Made by a program: the position numbers and the translations under genes. Shown here piece after piece: positions 34,355 to 41,866 of a DNA stretch of 64,000 bases (its first letter is position 1; every line of letters begins with the position of its first letter). The notes beneath the pieces were generated by a model that ran no database searches, was not told the origin of the DNA, and saw only the letters and a list, made by a program, of their open reading frames with translations. The DNA lies in the NCBI RefSeq assembly GCF_002019635.1, contig NZ_KV917372.1, positions 1-64,000 of the forward strand, in the 5' to 3' direction. Origin of the DNA: Metabacillus halosaccharovorans (GTDB lineage Bacteria > Bacillota > Bacilli > Bacillales > Bacillaceae).

Positions 34355-35635
34355 ATGAACCGTAGTTTTCCGCAGCAATTTATTTGGGGATCAGCAACTG
34401 CAGCATATCAAGTAGAAGGAAATAATGTAAATAGTGATTTTTGGGCTGAAGAGCATGCTGAAGGTTCTCCTTATAAAGATAAATCCGGCGATACAATTGA
34501 TCATTATAGTTTATACAAGAAAGATATTGAATTGATGGCGAAGTTAGGATTTAAAGCGTATCGTTTCTCAATTGAATGGGCACGAATTGAACCGGCAAAA
34601 GGGCACTTCTCAGTTTCTGCGATTCTACATTATAAAGATGTATTAGAAACATGCCATGCATATGGATTGACTCCTGTTGTAGCACTCCATCATTTCTCAT
34701 CACCACAATGGTTAATGAGAGTGGGAGGGTGGAGCAGTCCTAACATTCCTGAGCTTTTTGCTAATTATTGTGAAGTCGTGATGAAAGAATTGGGACACTT
34801 AATTCCATATGTGTTGACGATGAACGAAGTGAATTTACCAGTCATGCTTAAGGAAATTTTCTCAAAAATAGGCTTTGTTCCACCTGTTGGAATTGACAGA
34901 GAGTCATGGGTAGCCCCTAAGTGGAGACAATCCGCTGCCACTCTATGTGGTGCAGATCCAAGTCAATATTTCACTTTCCACATGATTTCTGATGAAAAAT
35001 CGATCAAGCTTATGAAAGAAGCACATAAACAATCACGTGCAGTTATTAAAAAAATTCACCCGGAAACAAAAGTGGGCTTTTCTATGGCACTTCCACATAT
35101 CGACTCTATTCCTGGTGGTGAACTGTTAGCGAAAGAAAAATGGAATAGTTATTTTCTCCAATTTCTCGATATGATGGAGGAAGACGACTTTTTCGGATTG
35201 CAAAATTATACGCGTGAAATTTATGGACCAAATGGACAGATTCAACCAGATCAACATACAGAAGTAACACAGATGGGATATGAATATCATCCTGAAGCAC
35301 TAGGAAAAGTTGTCGAGGAAGTAGCAAAATCTGTAACGATTCCAATCATGGTCACAGAGAACGGTCTAGCAACAGCTAATGATAAAAAGCGTGAAGAATT
35401 TATACAAAGGGCGTTAACAAGCTTGCATGCTTGCATAGAGAATGGCATTGAAGTCATCGGGTATTTACATTGGTCAACATTCGATAATTTTGAATGGCAA
35501 TCAGGGTATGGTATGCAGTTTGGATTAATCGAAGTTGATCGTACCACACAAGAAAGAATTCCTAAGAATAGCGCGTATCTTTTAGGGAAAGTGGCAAAAG
35601 AAAATAAATTGGCGGTAAATTTGGAGGTACGCTGA
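34355..35635 (+). CDS. GH1 family beta-glycosidase
   Basis: A 426-residue retaining glycosidase of family 1. It starts SFPQQFIWGSATAAYQVEG, typical of GH1. The acid/base Glu lies in LTMNEVN near residue 155 (usually TxNEP; here Val replaces Pro), and the nucleophile Glu in MVTENGLA near 334. The C-terminal YLHWSTFDNFEWQSGY forms the aglycone wall. There is no signal peptide and no phospho-specific Ser/Lys/Tyr triad that I can identify, so a plain beta-glucosidase-like enzyme is more likely than a 6-phospho one. ATG 34355 has GAGGTG six bases upstream. The divergent AraC gene and the cre-like site suggest inducible, glucose-repressed expression. Confidence 0.9.
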   Translation: MNRSFPQQFIWGSATAAYQVEGNNVNSDFWAEEHAEGSPYKDKSGDTIDHYSLYKKDIELMAKLGFKAYRFSIEWARIEPAKGHFSVSAILHYKDVLETCHAYGLTPVVALHHFSSPQWLMRVGGWSSPNIPELFANYCEVVMKELGHLIPYVLTMNEVNLPVMLKEIFSKIGFVPPVGIDRESWVAPKWRQSAATLCGADPSQYFTFHMISDEKSIKLMKEAHKQSRAVIKKIHPETKVGFSMALPHIDSIPGGELLAKEKWNSYFLQFLDMMEEDDFFGLQNYTREIYGPNGQIQPDQHTEVTQMGYEYHPEALGKVVEEVAKSVTIPIMVTENGLATANDKKREEFIQRALTSLHACIENGIEVIGYLHWSTFDNFEWQSGYGMQFGLIEVDRTTQERIPKNSAYLLGKVAKENKLAVNLEVR

Positions 35636-35658
35636 TTCTAAATAAATAAGAACATTAA

Positions 35659-35697
35659 GAGGTATAATGGTACTTTCATAGTGTCATTATACCTCTA
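35659..35697 (+). terminator. GH1 terminator
   Basis: A perfect 12-bp stem: AGAGGTATAATG (35659-35670) and CATTATACCTCT (35686-35697), then ATTCTCC. From here to 36308 the DNA is AT-rich with only short frames. A plus-strand stretch at 36064-36165 reads SPTIIIAAGIGTYLFLHQSG and could be a scrap of a membrane protein, but I cannot identify it. Confidence 0.75.
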
Positions 35698-36308
35698 TTC
35701 TCCATATGCGATTTAAACACTTCCATAAATAAGTGCAATTCTTTAATCCGATTTCTTTTTATGAGTAGTATAATGGGAGAAAGCAGCAGAAGGTAGAGAT
35801 ATACTATACTCGCATTTTACACATGCTCATAAAATTTATAAATCTCTATTTAAATACTTAAGGTAGTGTTATCAATAATCTAACTGCCGTAAATACAAAA
35901 GAAGTTCACCTTTACTATTTTTTATCATTTTATACAAACGCATTTTGCTAGTAATCTTTTCAATTTTCTTTTGTTCATCTTGTTCGTACTTTTTATTCTT
36001 AAATAATTTGGATCTGCGCTTATTTTGAAGAAAATGGCCATTTCCCTGTAGGACCATTTTATTTAAAAGATATGAGCCCTACAATCATAATTGCAGCTGG
36101 AATTGGAACATATCTCTTTCTTCATCAATCAGGCCAGATTGTTCAGGATCAATGTATAGCATAATAGAGATTGTGAAGAATTACACTTAAAGTAACGGGC
36201 AGGATTGTTGAATTAGTTTTATATAAAAAAATGAACACTAAATGTGCAAAAGTAAAACAATATCATTAAAATGAGATGAAAATAAAAAATGGTTATCGGA
36301 GGTAAATC

Positions 36309-36587
36309 ATGAAAAATGAAAAATGCGACTTGATAAACGCGAACGGTATTAAGGAAAAGAAACTTGAAGTGATTGATGGATACACGATAAAGTACCATGC
36401 AAACGGAAAAACTATATGGTCAAAGGGGAAAATAATTGAAGATAAGCCAGAGGGCTATTGGGAATGGTATCGTTTCGATGGCACAATAAAACGTTCAGGA
36501 TATTTTGAAATGGGTGAGCCTGTTGGTGAATGGGTGACCTATGATAGCAAAGGTGAAAAATACAAAACCACCAATCGTAACAAATAA
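36309..36587 (+). CDS. MORN-variant repeat protein (YwqK-like)
   Basis: A 92-residue protein with about three MORN-like repeats: YHANGKTIWSKGKIIEDKPE, GYWEWYRFDGTIKRSGYF and GEWVTYDSKGEKYK, each with the W-x-x-Y-x-x-x-G pattern. Similar repeats occur in YwqK-family proteins, some annotated as antitoxins of polymorphic toxin systems. No LXG or nuclease toxin is nearby, so an orphan immunity-type protein is only a possibility. GGAGG precedes ATG by seven bases. It is probably cytosolic, as there is no signal peptide. Confidence 0.65.
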   Translation: MKNEKCDLINANGIKEKKLEVIDGYTIKYHANGKTIWSKGKIIEDKPEGYWEWYRFDGTIKRSGYFEMGEPVGEWVTYDSKGEKYKTTNRNK

Positions 36588-36706
36588 TAAATAATAGGTT
36601 ATCTATTGTGGAAATAGCATCTTTACCTTATTACAAAGAAATACATTGCAACAAAATATGTAGTTAAGTTTGACGGAGACTTATTTTTCAATCAATGAAT
36701 TGCCTT

Positions 36707-36726
36707 TTCTTATTGAAGTAACGGGG
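36707..36726. repeat. Dispersed motif TTCTTATTGAAGTAACGGGG
   Basis: It matches 63677-63696 at 19 of 20 positions. Both copies lie in gene-poor DNA next to remnants or tiny ORFs. Similar motifs are familiar from intergenic regions of Bacillus cereus-type genomes. Confidence 0.5.
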
Positions 36727-36802
36727 GTAGCTTTCCTTAAGGAATGAAAAATCATCCTTTTTTGTATCAGTTATTAGGGGCAGTTTAGAAGGGTGTTTTT
36801 GA

Positions 36803-37140
36803 AGTAAGAAGTATTTAAAAAAATTAAAACCCAAATTAATATTTTCTAAAAGTGGATTTGTTTCAGTACCTGTTATTTTAGCTGCAAAATCCTTAAGAAT
36901 CCCTATTTATATTCATGAAAGTGATATGACACCAGGATTAGCAAATAAAATTTCTCAAACATTTTCAACAAAAATTTTTACTTCCTTTGAAGAAACAAAA
37001 AAGTTTTTACCAGAACATAAAACTACAGTTATAGGTTCACCGATTAGAAAAGAAATATTAAACGGATCCGCGTAAAAGGTAGAAGTTTACTTGTATTTGA
37101 TAAGAATAGGCCAATCTTAACCATAATACCGGTTCACATA
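36803..37140 (+). pseudogene. MurG-like glycosyltransferase fragment
   Basis: An open stretch without a start reads LKPKLIFSKSGFVSVPVILA, then IPIYIHESDMTPGLANKISQ and FTSFEETKKFLPEHKTTVIG, closely resembling the N-domain of MurG (lipid II synthesis), especially MurG paralogues of Bacillus. A TAA follows at 37073, and in another frame the homology continues as FDKNRPILTI. About 80 N-terminal residues and the whole UDP-GlcNAc-binding C-domain are missing. It is non-functional, a remnant of a paralogue and not the essential murG. Confidence 0.75.
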
Positions 37141-37364
37141 TATGGAACGGACATGCAATATTTTAAATGTTGAAAAGAAGTGATTTTATGACTTACATAC
37201 ATATTGTAATCATAGTTAATGAAATTTACAGTGAATAAAATGATGGTGATTTATTTGGTAGACATAGAATGCATGCTTACTTTAATAGTAGATATGAGTT
37301 ATTAAGAGTTAATATATAGAAAAAAATTAGATCTTTTCAATACGAGTTGGAGGATATTTGTTTT

Positions 37365-37613
37365 ATGATTGAATATAAGGATGGAAAAAAGTATTGGAAC
37401 AGACGAGAATGCGATGCTAATTTTGTTAATCGTACATTAGCAGATATGTTCCCTCAAGATTATGAGAAATATATTAAGGACTCAAGAGATTTTATTATAA
37501 ATAATACAGTATTACACTGCAAAATTTGTTATTACGAATGGGTACATAATGAATCCAAAATAACTCCAGCTCAATGTCCCTCATGCAAATCATTTAAAAC
37601 ATATAAATTGTAA
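37365..37613 (+). CDS. Small zinc-ribbon protein
   Basis: An 82-residue protein whose C-terminal half has two Cys pairs, CKIC and CPSC, 20 residues apart, a rubredoxin-like zinc ribbon. The N-terminal half (DGKKYWNRRECDANFVNRTL) is basic and may bind nucleic acid or protein. No known family recognised. ATG 37365 lies 11 bases after GGAGG. It is isolated between remnants. The gap from 37141 to 37364 contains only short broken frames. Confidence 0.5.
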   Translation: MIEYKDGKKYWNRRECDANFVNRTLADMFPQDYEKYIKDSRDFIINNTVLHCKICYYEWVHNESKITPAQCPSCKSFKTYKL

Positions 37614-37855
37614 TTCCTTATACTTTTACGTTTGTAAACAGGATTATAATTGAGTGTTTAAGATCTCCAGCAAGAAAGCGCTTATCTTGAGGAGAAATCA
37701 TATTTCTTAATGAAAAAAGGTCATTTTCTTTAATAAGAGAAGAGGTTATCTGTAAGTAATCGAACGATAACTTATCCGATACCGAGAGCAGTATTCTTCA
37801 AAAATTCCTGTGTTATTTTATTGTTAATGACTTATTAAAAAATGAGGTGAAAGCA

Positions 37856-37873
37856 ATGGTGAGAAGGAGATAG
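37856..37873 (+). other. Five-codon leader ORF (Met-Val-Arg-Arg-Arg)
   Basis: ATG with GAGGTG six bases upstream, then GTG and three rare Arg codons AGA-AGG-AGA, then TAG. It is followed immediately by a long-loop hairpin, TAGCCTCCT (37875-37883) with AGGAGGCTA (37917-37925), ahead of the kinase gene. It could be a leader peptide or only the first codons of a deleted gene. The rest of 37614-37976 shows nothing else. Confidence 0.3.
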
Positions 37874-37976
37874 ATAGCCTCCTGGAATAGATGTGTTATT
37901 AGTTTTAGGAGGCTACCTAATTGGCAATTGTTATTGAACAAAAGTGCAGTTTAGCGGCAGAAAGGAGGGTCTAGCA

Positions 37977-38492
37977 ATGGGAATTAGGAATTATTTAATT
38001 GAAGGCGTTTCAGGCACTGGCAAAACTTCGGTCTGCAATGAATTGAAACGGCGCGGCTACCATGCCATTAATGGTGACCGTGAATTGGCTTATCAAGGCG
38101 ATCCGGAAACTGGTACACCGACGGAGGGTGTCACGCACGTGCACCACATTTGGCATGTAGATAAAGTAAAAGATTTGGTCGCCAACCAGGATGAGGAGGT
38201 AACATTTTTTTGCGGTGGTTCAAGGAACTTTTCGAAATTCATCGATCTATTTGATGGCGTGTTTGTCCTCGATGTCGACCTTGACACATTGAACCGGCGC
38301 CTTGACGAGCGACCAGAAGATGAGTGGGGCGGAAAGGGAAGAAAAACGGAACGGGAACTCATTGTGCGATTACACCAAACGAAAGAAGACATTCCGAAAA
38401 ACGGTATGATAATCGACGCCACCGCACCGATCGAAGAAGTCGTTGACGAGATCGTCCGTCAAAGCGAAGAAAATAAACACGAACGACAGTAA
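37977..38492 (+). CDS. P-loop kinase, GC-richer than neighbours
   Basis: A 171-residue nucleoside/shikimate-kinase-like P-loop protein. The Walker A is GVSGTGKTS (residues 9-17), with a later DVDLDTLNRRLDERPEDEWG lid-like region rich in Arg. It probably phosphorylates a small molecule; the substrate is unknown. ATG 37977 has AAAGGAGG eight bases upstream. Base composition is visibly higher in G+C (many GCG, CCG and GAC codons) than in the surrounding genes, suggesting recent transfer. A 12-bp palindrome spans its stop codon. Confidence 0.7.
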   Translation: MGIRNYLIEGVSGTGKTSVCNELKRRGYHAINGDRELAYQGDPETGTPTEGVTHVHHIWHVDKVKDLVANQDEEVTFFCGGSRNFSKFIDLFDGVFVLDVDLDTLNRRLDERPEDEWGGKGRKTERELIVRLHQTKEDIPKNGMIIDATAPIEEVVDEIVRQSEENKHERQ

Positions 38493-38507
38493 TTTACTGT
38501 CGTTCGT
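38479..38507 (+). terminator. Palindrome across the kinase gene's stop
   Basis: ACGAACGACAGT (38479-38490) and its perfect complement (38496-38507), followed by ATATAACA and not a T run. A terminator or transcript-end stabiliser. Confidence 0.6.
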
Positions 38508-38599
38508 ATATAACACAATACGCAGAAGACTGATCTTAAAAACAACAGATTACATAATTACTAGATAAATTATAAATACATAGAAATTTTCTACTTCAT

Positions 38600-38616
38600 T
38601 TGTTCAAAATGAACAA
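38600..38616. promoter_or_regulatory. Palindromic operator-like site
   Basis: TTGTTCA-AAA-TGAACAA is a perfect 7-3-7 dyad of the kind bound by TetR-type repressors. A related half-matched site (GTTCA...TTGAACAA) lies at 38797-38815, just before the MFS gene. No regulator gene is intact between them. Within 38508-38868 there is also a terminator at 38752-38776. Confidence 0.4.
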
Positions 38617-38751
38617 GTTTGAAGAGCAACTGTTTTCACTAAAAAAATTAGTGAAAACGAGAGTAAGAATACATGGAGGGACCTACCTGATGAAGATATT
38701 TCCATTGATATTAAACCAGCTTCATTGGAACGGATGATCATGAATGAGATC

Positions 38752-38776
38752 GGTTGCTTATTAAGCAGCCTTTTTT
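38752..38776 (+). terminator. Terminator upstream of MFS gene
   Basis: GGTTGCTTA (38752-38760) pairs with TTAAGCAGCC (38761-38770), followed by six T. There is no intact gene before it, so it probably marks a deleted gene, perhaps a regulator. Confidence 0.6.
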
Positions 38777-38868
38777 ATTTATCGTACTTTAATAAACGTT
38801 CATTTTATTTGAACAATTAGGATTCTAAAAAATATACATAGAATAATAATTGTAAACGGGGGGATGTA

Positions 38869-40014
38869 ATGGGCTCAAGAGGGAGAGTCAGCTTAAGTGT
38901 TGGTTGGATCACTTTGTTTCTGATAGGTACAGATTTATTTGTCGTATCTCCGTTACTACCGTTCATTTCGGAAGCGTATAATGTTAATCCAGCGATGACA
39001 GGATGGATGGTAACTGTTTTTGCTATAACATATGCGATTGCAGCACCTCTCTTTGGTTGGGCTTCAGATAAAAATGGAAGAGGGATTTTTATTACGTTTG
39101 GGTTATTGTTATTATCCTTCTCTAATACCTTAACCGCTATTTCACCTTCTTTTACCTGGTTAATCATGAGTCGTATTTTAGCTGGTTTGTCGGTAGCTGC
39201 GATCACCCCTTTGATTTATGCCATTATCGGGGATATTGCACCATCTAAGCGGAGAGGAACTTGGCTTTCTATTGTTGTTTCAGGACATTTAACAGCTCTT
39301 TGGGCAGGAGCACCAATCGGTACGTTCCTAGAGCATTTTCTTGGTTGGCGTTCCGTATTTGTTGTAATGGCTGTTGTAGGGATTATAATGGCAGTATTAA
39401 ATTTCAAAACATGGAAATATGTTCCACGAAGTGATTTGACAAGAAATCTAGTAGAAGGAAATCTGCTAAGAATACTTGGTTCGGTAAGTGTTACCACCAT
39501 TTGGGCGATTTCAATGTATGCTCTTTATGTTTACTTAGGTGCGGCTCTTTATTCAGAAAATAGATTCTCTTCTTCAGAAATCGCAATAGCTGTTACTTTT
39601 TATGGTATTGGTGCGGTTTTAGGCAGTCTTATAAGTGGACAATTTACAGATAGGTTTGGAGTAAGGAAGATTTCGAAAGCTACATTTATCTTTTTGACTG
39701 TAATACTTGTTTGTTTAGGAATATTCTTTTCGTCTGGCGATTGGATTTATATCTTTCTGTTTATATGGGCTTTGGTGGGATATTCAGGATTTACATCATA
39801 CCAAGCGCGATTAGCAGTCGAATATCCAAAGGAACGAGGAATTGTCATGGCCTGGAATAATACGGCTCTTTATATTGGTATTACGATTGGTTCAATGATA
39901 GGTGGCTATGTCATAACTAACTGGGGATACCCTTTCCTTCCGTATGTTTGCAGCATCGCAGCATTTATTAGTTTTGTGCTTAGTATCCGAACAAAGACCC
40001 AAGAAAAAATTTAG
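38869..40014 (+). CDS. MFS drug-exporter-like transporter (DHA1)
   Basis: A 381-residue, 12-helix MFS exporter. It shows the inter-helix loop GWASDKNGRG, motif D-like LFVVSPLLPFISEAYNV and the antiporter motif C region GHLTALWAGAPIGTFLEHFLGW, which marks proton-driven drug exporters. It should expel small toxic molecules through the cytoplasmic membrane; the substrate is unknown. GGGGGG lies a few bases before ATG. Palindromes upstream suggest repressor control by a regulator missing from this window. Confidence 0.85.
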   Translation: MGSRGRVSLSVGWITLFLIGTDLFVVSPLLPFISEAYNVNPAMTGWMVTVFAITYAIAAPLFGWASDKNGRGIFITFGLLLLSFSNTLTAISPSFTWLIMSRILAGLSVAAITPLIYAIIGDIAPSKRRGTWLSIVVSGHLTALWAGAPIGTFLEHFLGWRSVFVVMAVVGIIMAVLNFKTWKYVPRSDLTRNLVEGNLLRILGSVSVTTIWAISMYALYVYLGAALYSENRFSSSEIAIAVTFYGIGAVLGSLISGQFTDRFGVRKISKATFIFLTVILVCLGIFFSSGDWIYIFLFIWALVGYSGFTSYQARLAVEYPKERGIVMAWNNTALYIGITIGSMIGGYVITNWGYPFLPYVCSIAAFISFVLSIRTKTQEKI

Positions 40015-40279
40015 CTTTCCACAGATGGATAACTTCAGAATATAGTCTTTTTATTTAACGAACGAGCGTTTTAATTTAATAGTGATATTTAATAATCGAG
40101 TGCTGTTCTTGAATAAGGATATCTGCTTTTTTTATTTAGAGGACCCTCCTAAATAAGATCCCTTTGTATGATAAGAGAAAAGTGGAACGTTTAAATTAGA
40201 ATAACGGAACATTAGTTTAATTTCTAAATGAGTAACCTTTCATCATTTTATACGTCTTTAATTATAAAGGGGGTTGGTT

Positions 40280-40729
40280 ATGAAAAAATGTCTTTATTTA
40301 TTAATCGTTCTTTTTGGTCTAACCAGTACGGGTTGTTCTAAGGGCATGTTGGGAGATAAACCTCCTGAGGTATATATAGATATTGGAAATGAAAAGTATG
40401 AAACAAAACTTGGTGCTTATTGTTGGAAAGGTACATGCGTTGATACGGCTGGACCTATTGAGCTGTTAAAGGGAAAAGAACCAATTAAAGTAATTCCTGG
40501 TGAGAAAATATCTTTTATAATGGAATATGAACCTAAACCAAATGAATTTCATCTTATCCAAATGAATGAAAATAATGAGAATGACATCATAGTTAAAGAA
40601 AATAGTTTTTCCGCACCAACACAAAAAGGGATTTATTATTATTCTTATGGTGTATGGTGGATGGATGAAAAGGAAGAGAATCTATCTAATGGAGATGCTT
40701 TTTACGCATTAGTTCTTGAAGTAAAGTAG
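40280..40729 (+). CDS. Lipoprotein, unknown
   Basis: A 149-residue lipoprotein with leader MKKCLYLLIVLFGLTSTGC and lipobox STGC. The mature part has a Cys pair (CWKGTC) that may form a disulfide, and a beta-sandwich-like region (ISFIMEYEPKPNEFHLIQMN). Proteins with this pattern occur in Bacillus as hypothetical lipoproteins. ATG 40280 follows AAAGGGGG by six bases; the TTG at 40274 is inside the ribosome site spacer. It is a single gene. Confidence 0.7.
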   Translation: MKKCLYLLIVLFGLTSTGCSKGMLGDKPPEVYIDIGNEKYETKLGAYCWKGTCVDTAGPIELLKGKEPIKVIPGEKISFIMEYEPKPNEFHLIQMNENNENDIIVKENSFSAPTQKGIYYYSYGVWWMDEKEENLSNGDAFYALVLEVK

Positions 40730-40816
40730 TTCTTATTAATCTATTTAACTAAATAAAACACTTCCACATCAAGCTAGAATTTTATACCTTACTATTACTA
40801 TATTGGAGATGTATGA

Positions 40817-41575
40817 ATGATGAAACAAAACAAATATGATGATGAAAACTTCTTTTCTGCATATGAGAAAATGCCACGATCGATCAATGGACTTGAAGGT
40901 GCGGGAGAATGGCATGTTTTAAAAGCACTGATGCCAGAGTTGAAGAATAAGAATGTGCTTGATTTGGGTTGCGGTTTTGGTTGGCATTGCCGTTATGTTC
41001 GTGAGCAAGAAGCAAGTTCAGTGATAGGTGTAGATATTTCGGAAAAAATGCTTCAAAAAGCTCGCGAAAACACAGATGATCCATTAATTTCTTATATAAA
41101 AATGCCAATTGAAGAAATCAATTTTACAGACTCTCAATTTGATGTGGTTATTAGTTCGTTGGCTTTTCACTATATTATGTCGTTTGAAGAAATCTGCAAA
41201 AAAGTCTACAAATGCCTAACAACTGGCGGTACTTTTTTATTCTCAGTTGAACATCCAATATTTACTTCCCAAAACGAACAAGATTGGTATTACGATGAAC
41301 AAGGGTATCGTCTACATTGGCCAGTAGATCATTATCAATCAGAAGGAGTACGTGAAACGACATTTTTAAAAGATAATGTAATGAAATATCACCGTACAAT
41401 CTCTACATATATAAATGCCTTAATTGGTGCCGGCTTTAGTATAAGAGCAGTCAAAGAACCAACTCCTTCTGATGAAATGTTAAAGAGTGTACCCGGAATG
41501 ACTGATGAACTCCGAAGACCCATGTTTTTAATGATCTTAGCAGTAAAGGATAATACATCTTCAAATAAAATTTAG
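40817..41575 (+). CDS. Class I SAM-dependent methyltransferase
   Basis: A 252-residue methyltransferase. The SAM-binding motif I reads NVLDLGCGFGWHCRYV (residues 39-54), followed by motif II VIGVDISEKMLQKARE and motif post-I FDVVISSLAFHYI. The remainder, with SVEHPIF and YHRTISTYINALIGAGFSI, fits the UbiE/SmtA-like small-molecule methyltransferases of Bacillus. The substrate is unknown. GGAG lies eight bases before ATG. It is monocistronic, with a strong terminator. Confidence 0.88.
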   Translation: MMKQNKYDDENFFSAYEKMPRSINGLEGAGEWHVLKALMPELKNKNVLDLGCGFGWHCRYVREQEASSVIGVDISEKMLQKARENTDDPLISYIKMPIEEINFTDSQFDVVISSLAFHYIMSFEEICKKVYKCLTTGGTFLFSVEHPIFTSQNEQDWYYDEQGYRLHWPVDHYQSEGVRETTFLKDNVMKYHRTISTYINALIGAGFSIRAVKEPTPSDEMLKSVPGMTDELRRPMFLMILAVKDNTSSNKI

Positions 41576-41593
41576 TTGATTACTTCAAAAGTA

Positions 41594-41626
41594 AGCGTTC
41601 CCATAAAAAGTAGGAACGTTTTTTCT
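41594..41626 (+). terminator. Rho-independent terminator
   Basis: AGCGTTCC (41594-41601) pairs with GGAACGTT (41613-41620), followed by TTTTCTT. Confidence 0.8.
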
Positions 41627-41697
41627 TGTTTCTGTTTTGGGATTTCTGCAAAAAGCTACAACTTTTCAAAAAAACTCCGTACTCTGGCTATTTGAAA

Positions 41698-41736
41698 TTT
41701 ACATAACTTTAACATTTTCCCTATATTCAAATAACA
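41698..41736 (+). promoter_or_regulatory. Pho box (PhoP binding site)
   Basis: Four hexamers at exact 11-base spacing: TTTACA (41698), TTAACA (41709), CCTATA (41720) and ATAACA (41731), matching the B. subtilis PhoP direct repeat TT(A/T)A(C/T)A with five-base spacers. A -10-like TATAGT follows at 41746. It precedes the secreted phosphatase gene. Confidence 0.7.
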
Positions 41737-41866
41737 TATAATCCTTATAGTAAAATTTGTGTCTTAAATTTCGTCTAGGAAATTGAATAAATATTAAAAA
41801 GAGAAAAAAAGTAGTTAAGTTTTAATCATTCAAAAATTTGCAGAGAAAAGGAGAAACACAAAAGGT

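Noticed and set aside
35872-36057. 61-codon minus-strand frame, Lys-rich
   Set aside because: No ribosome binding site, biased composition typical of AT-rich DNA, no recognisable domain.
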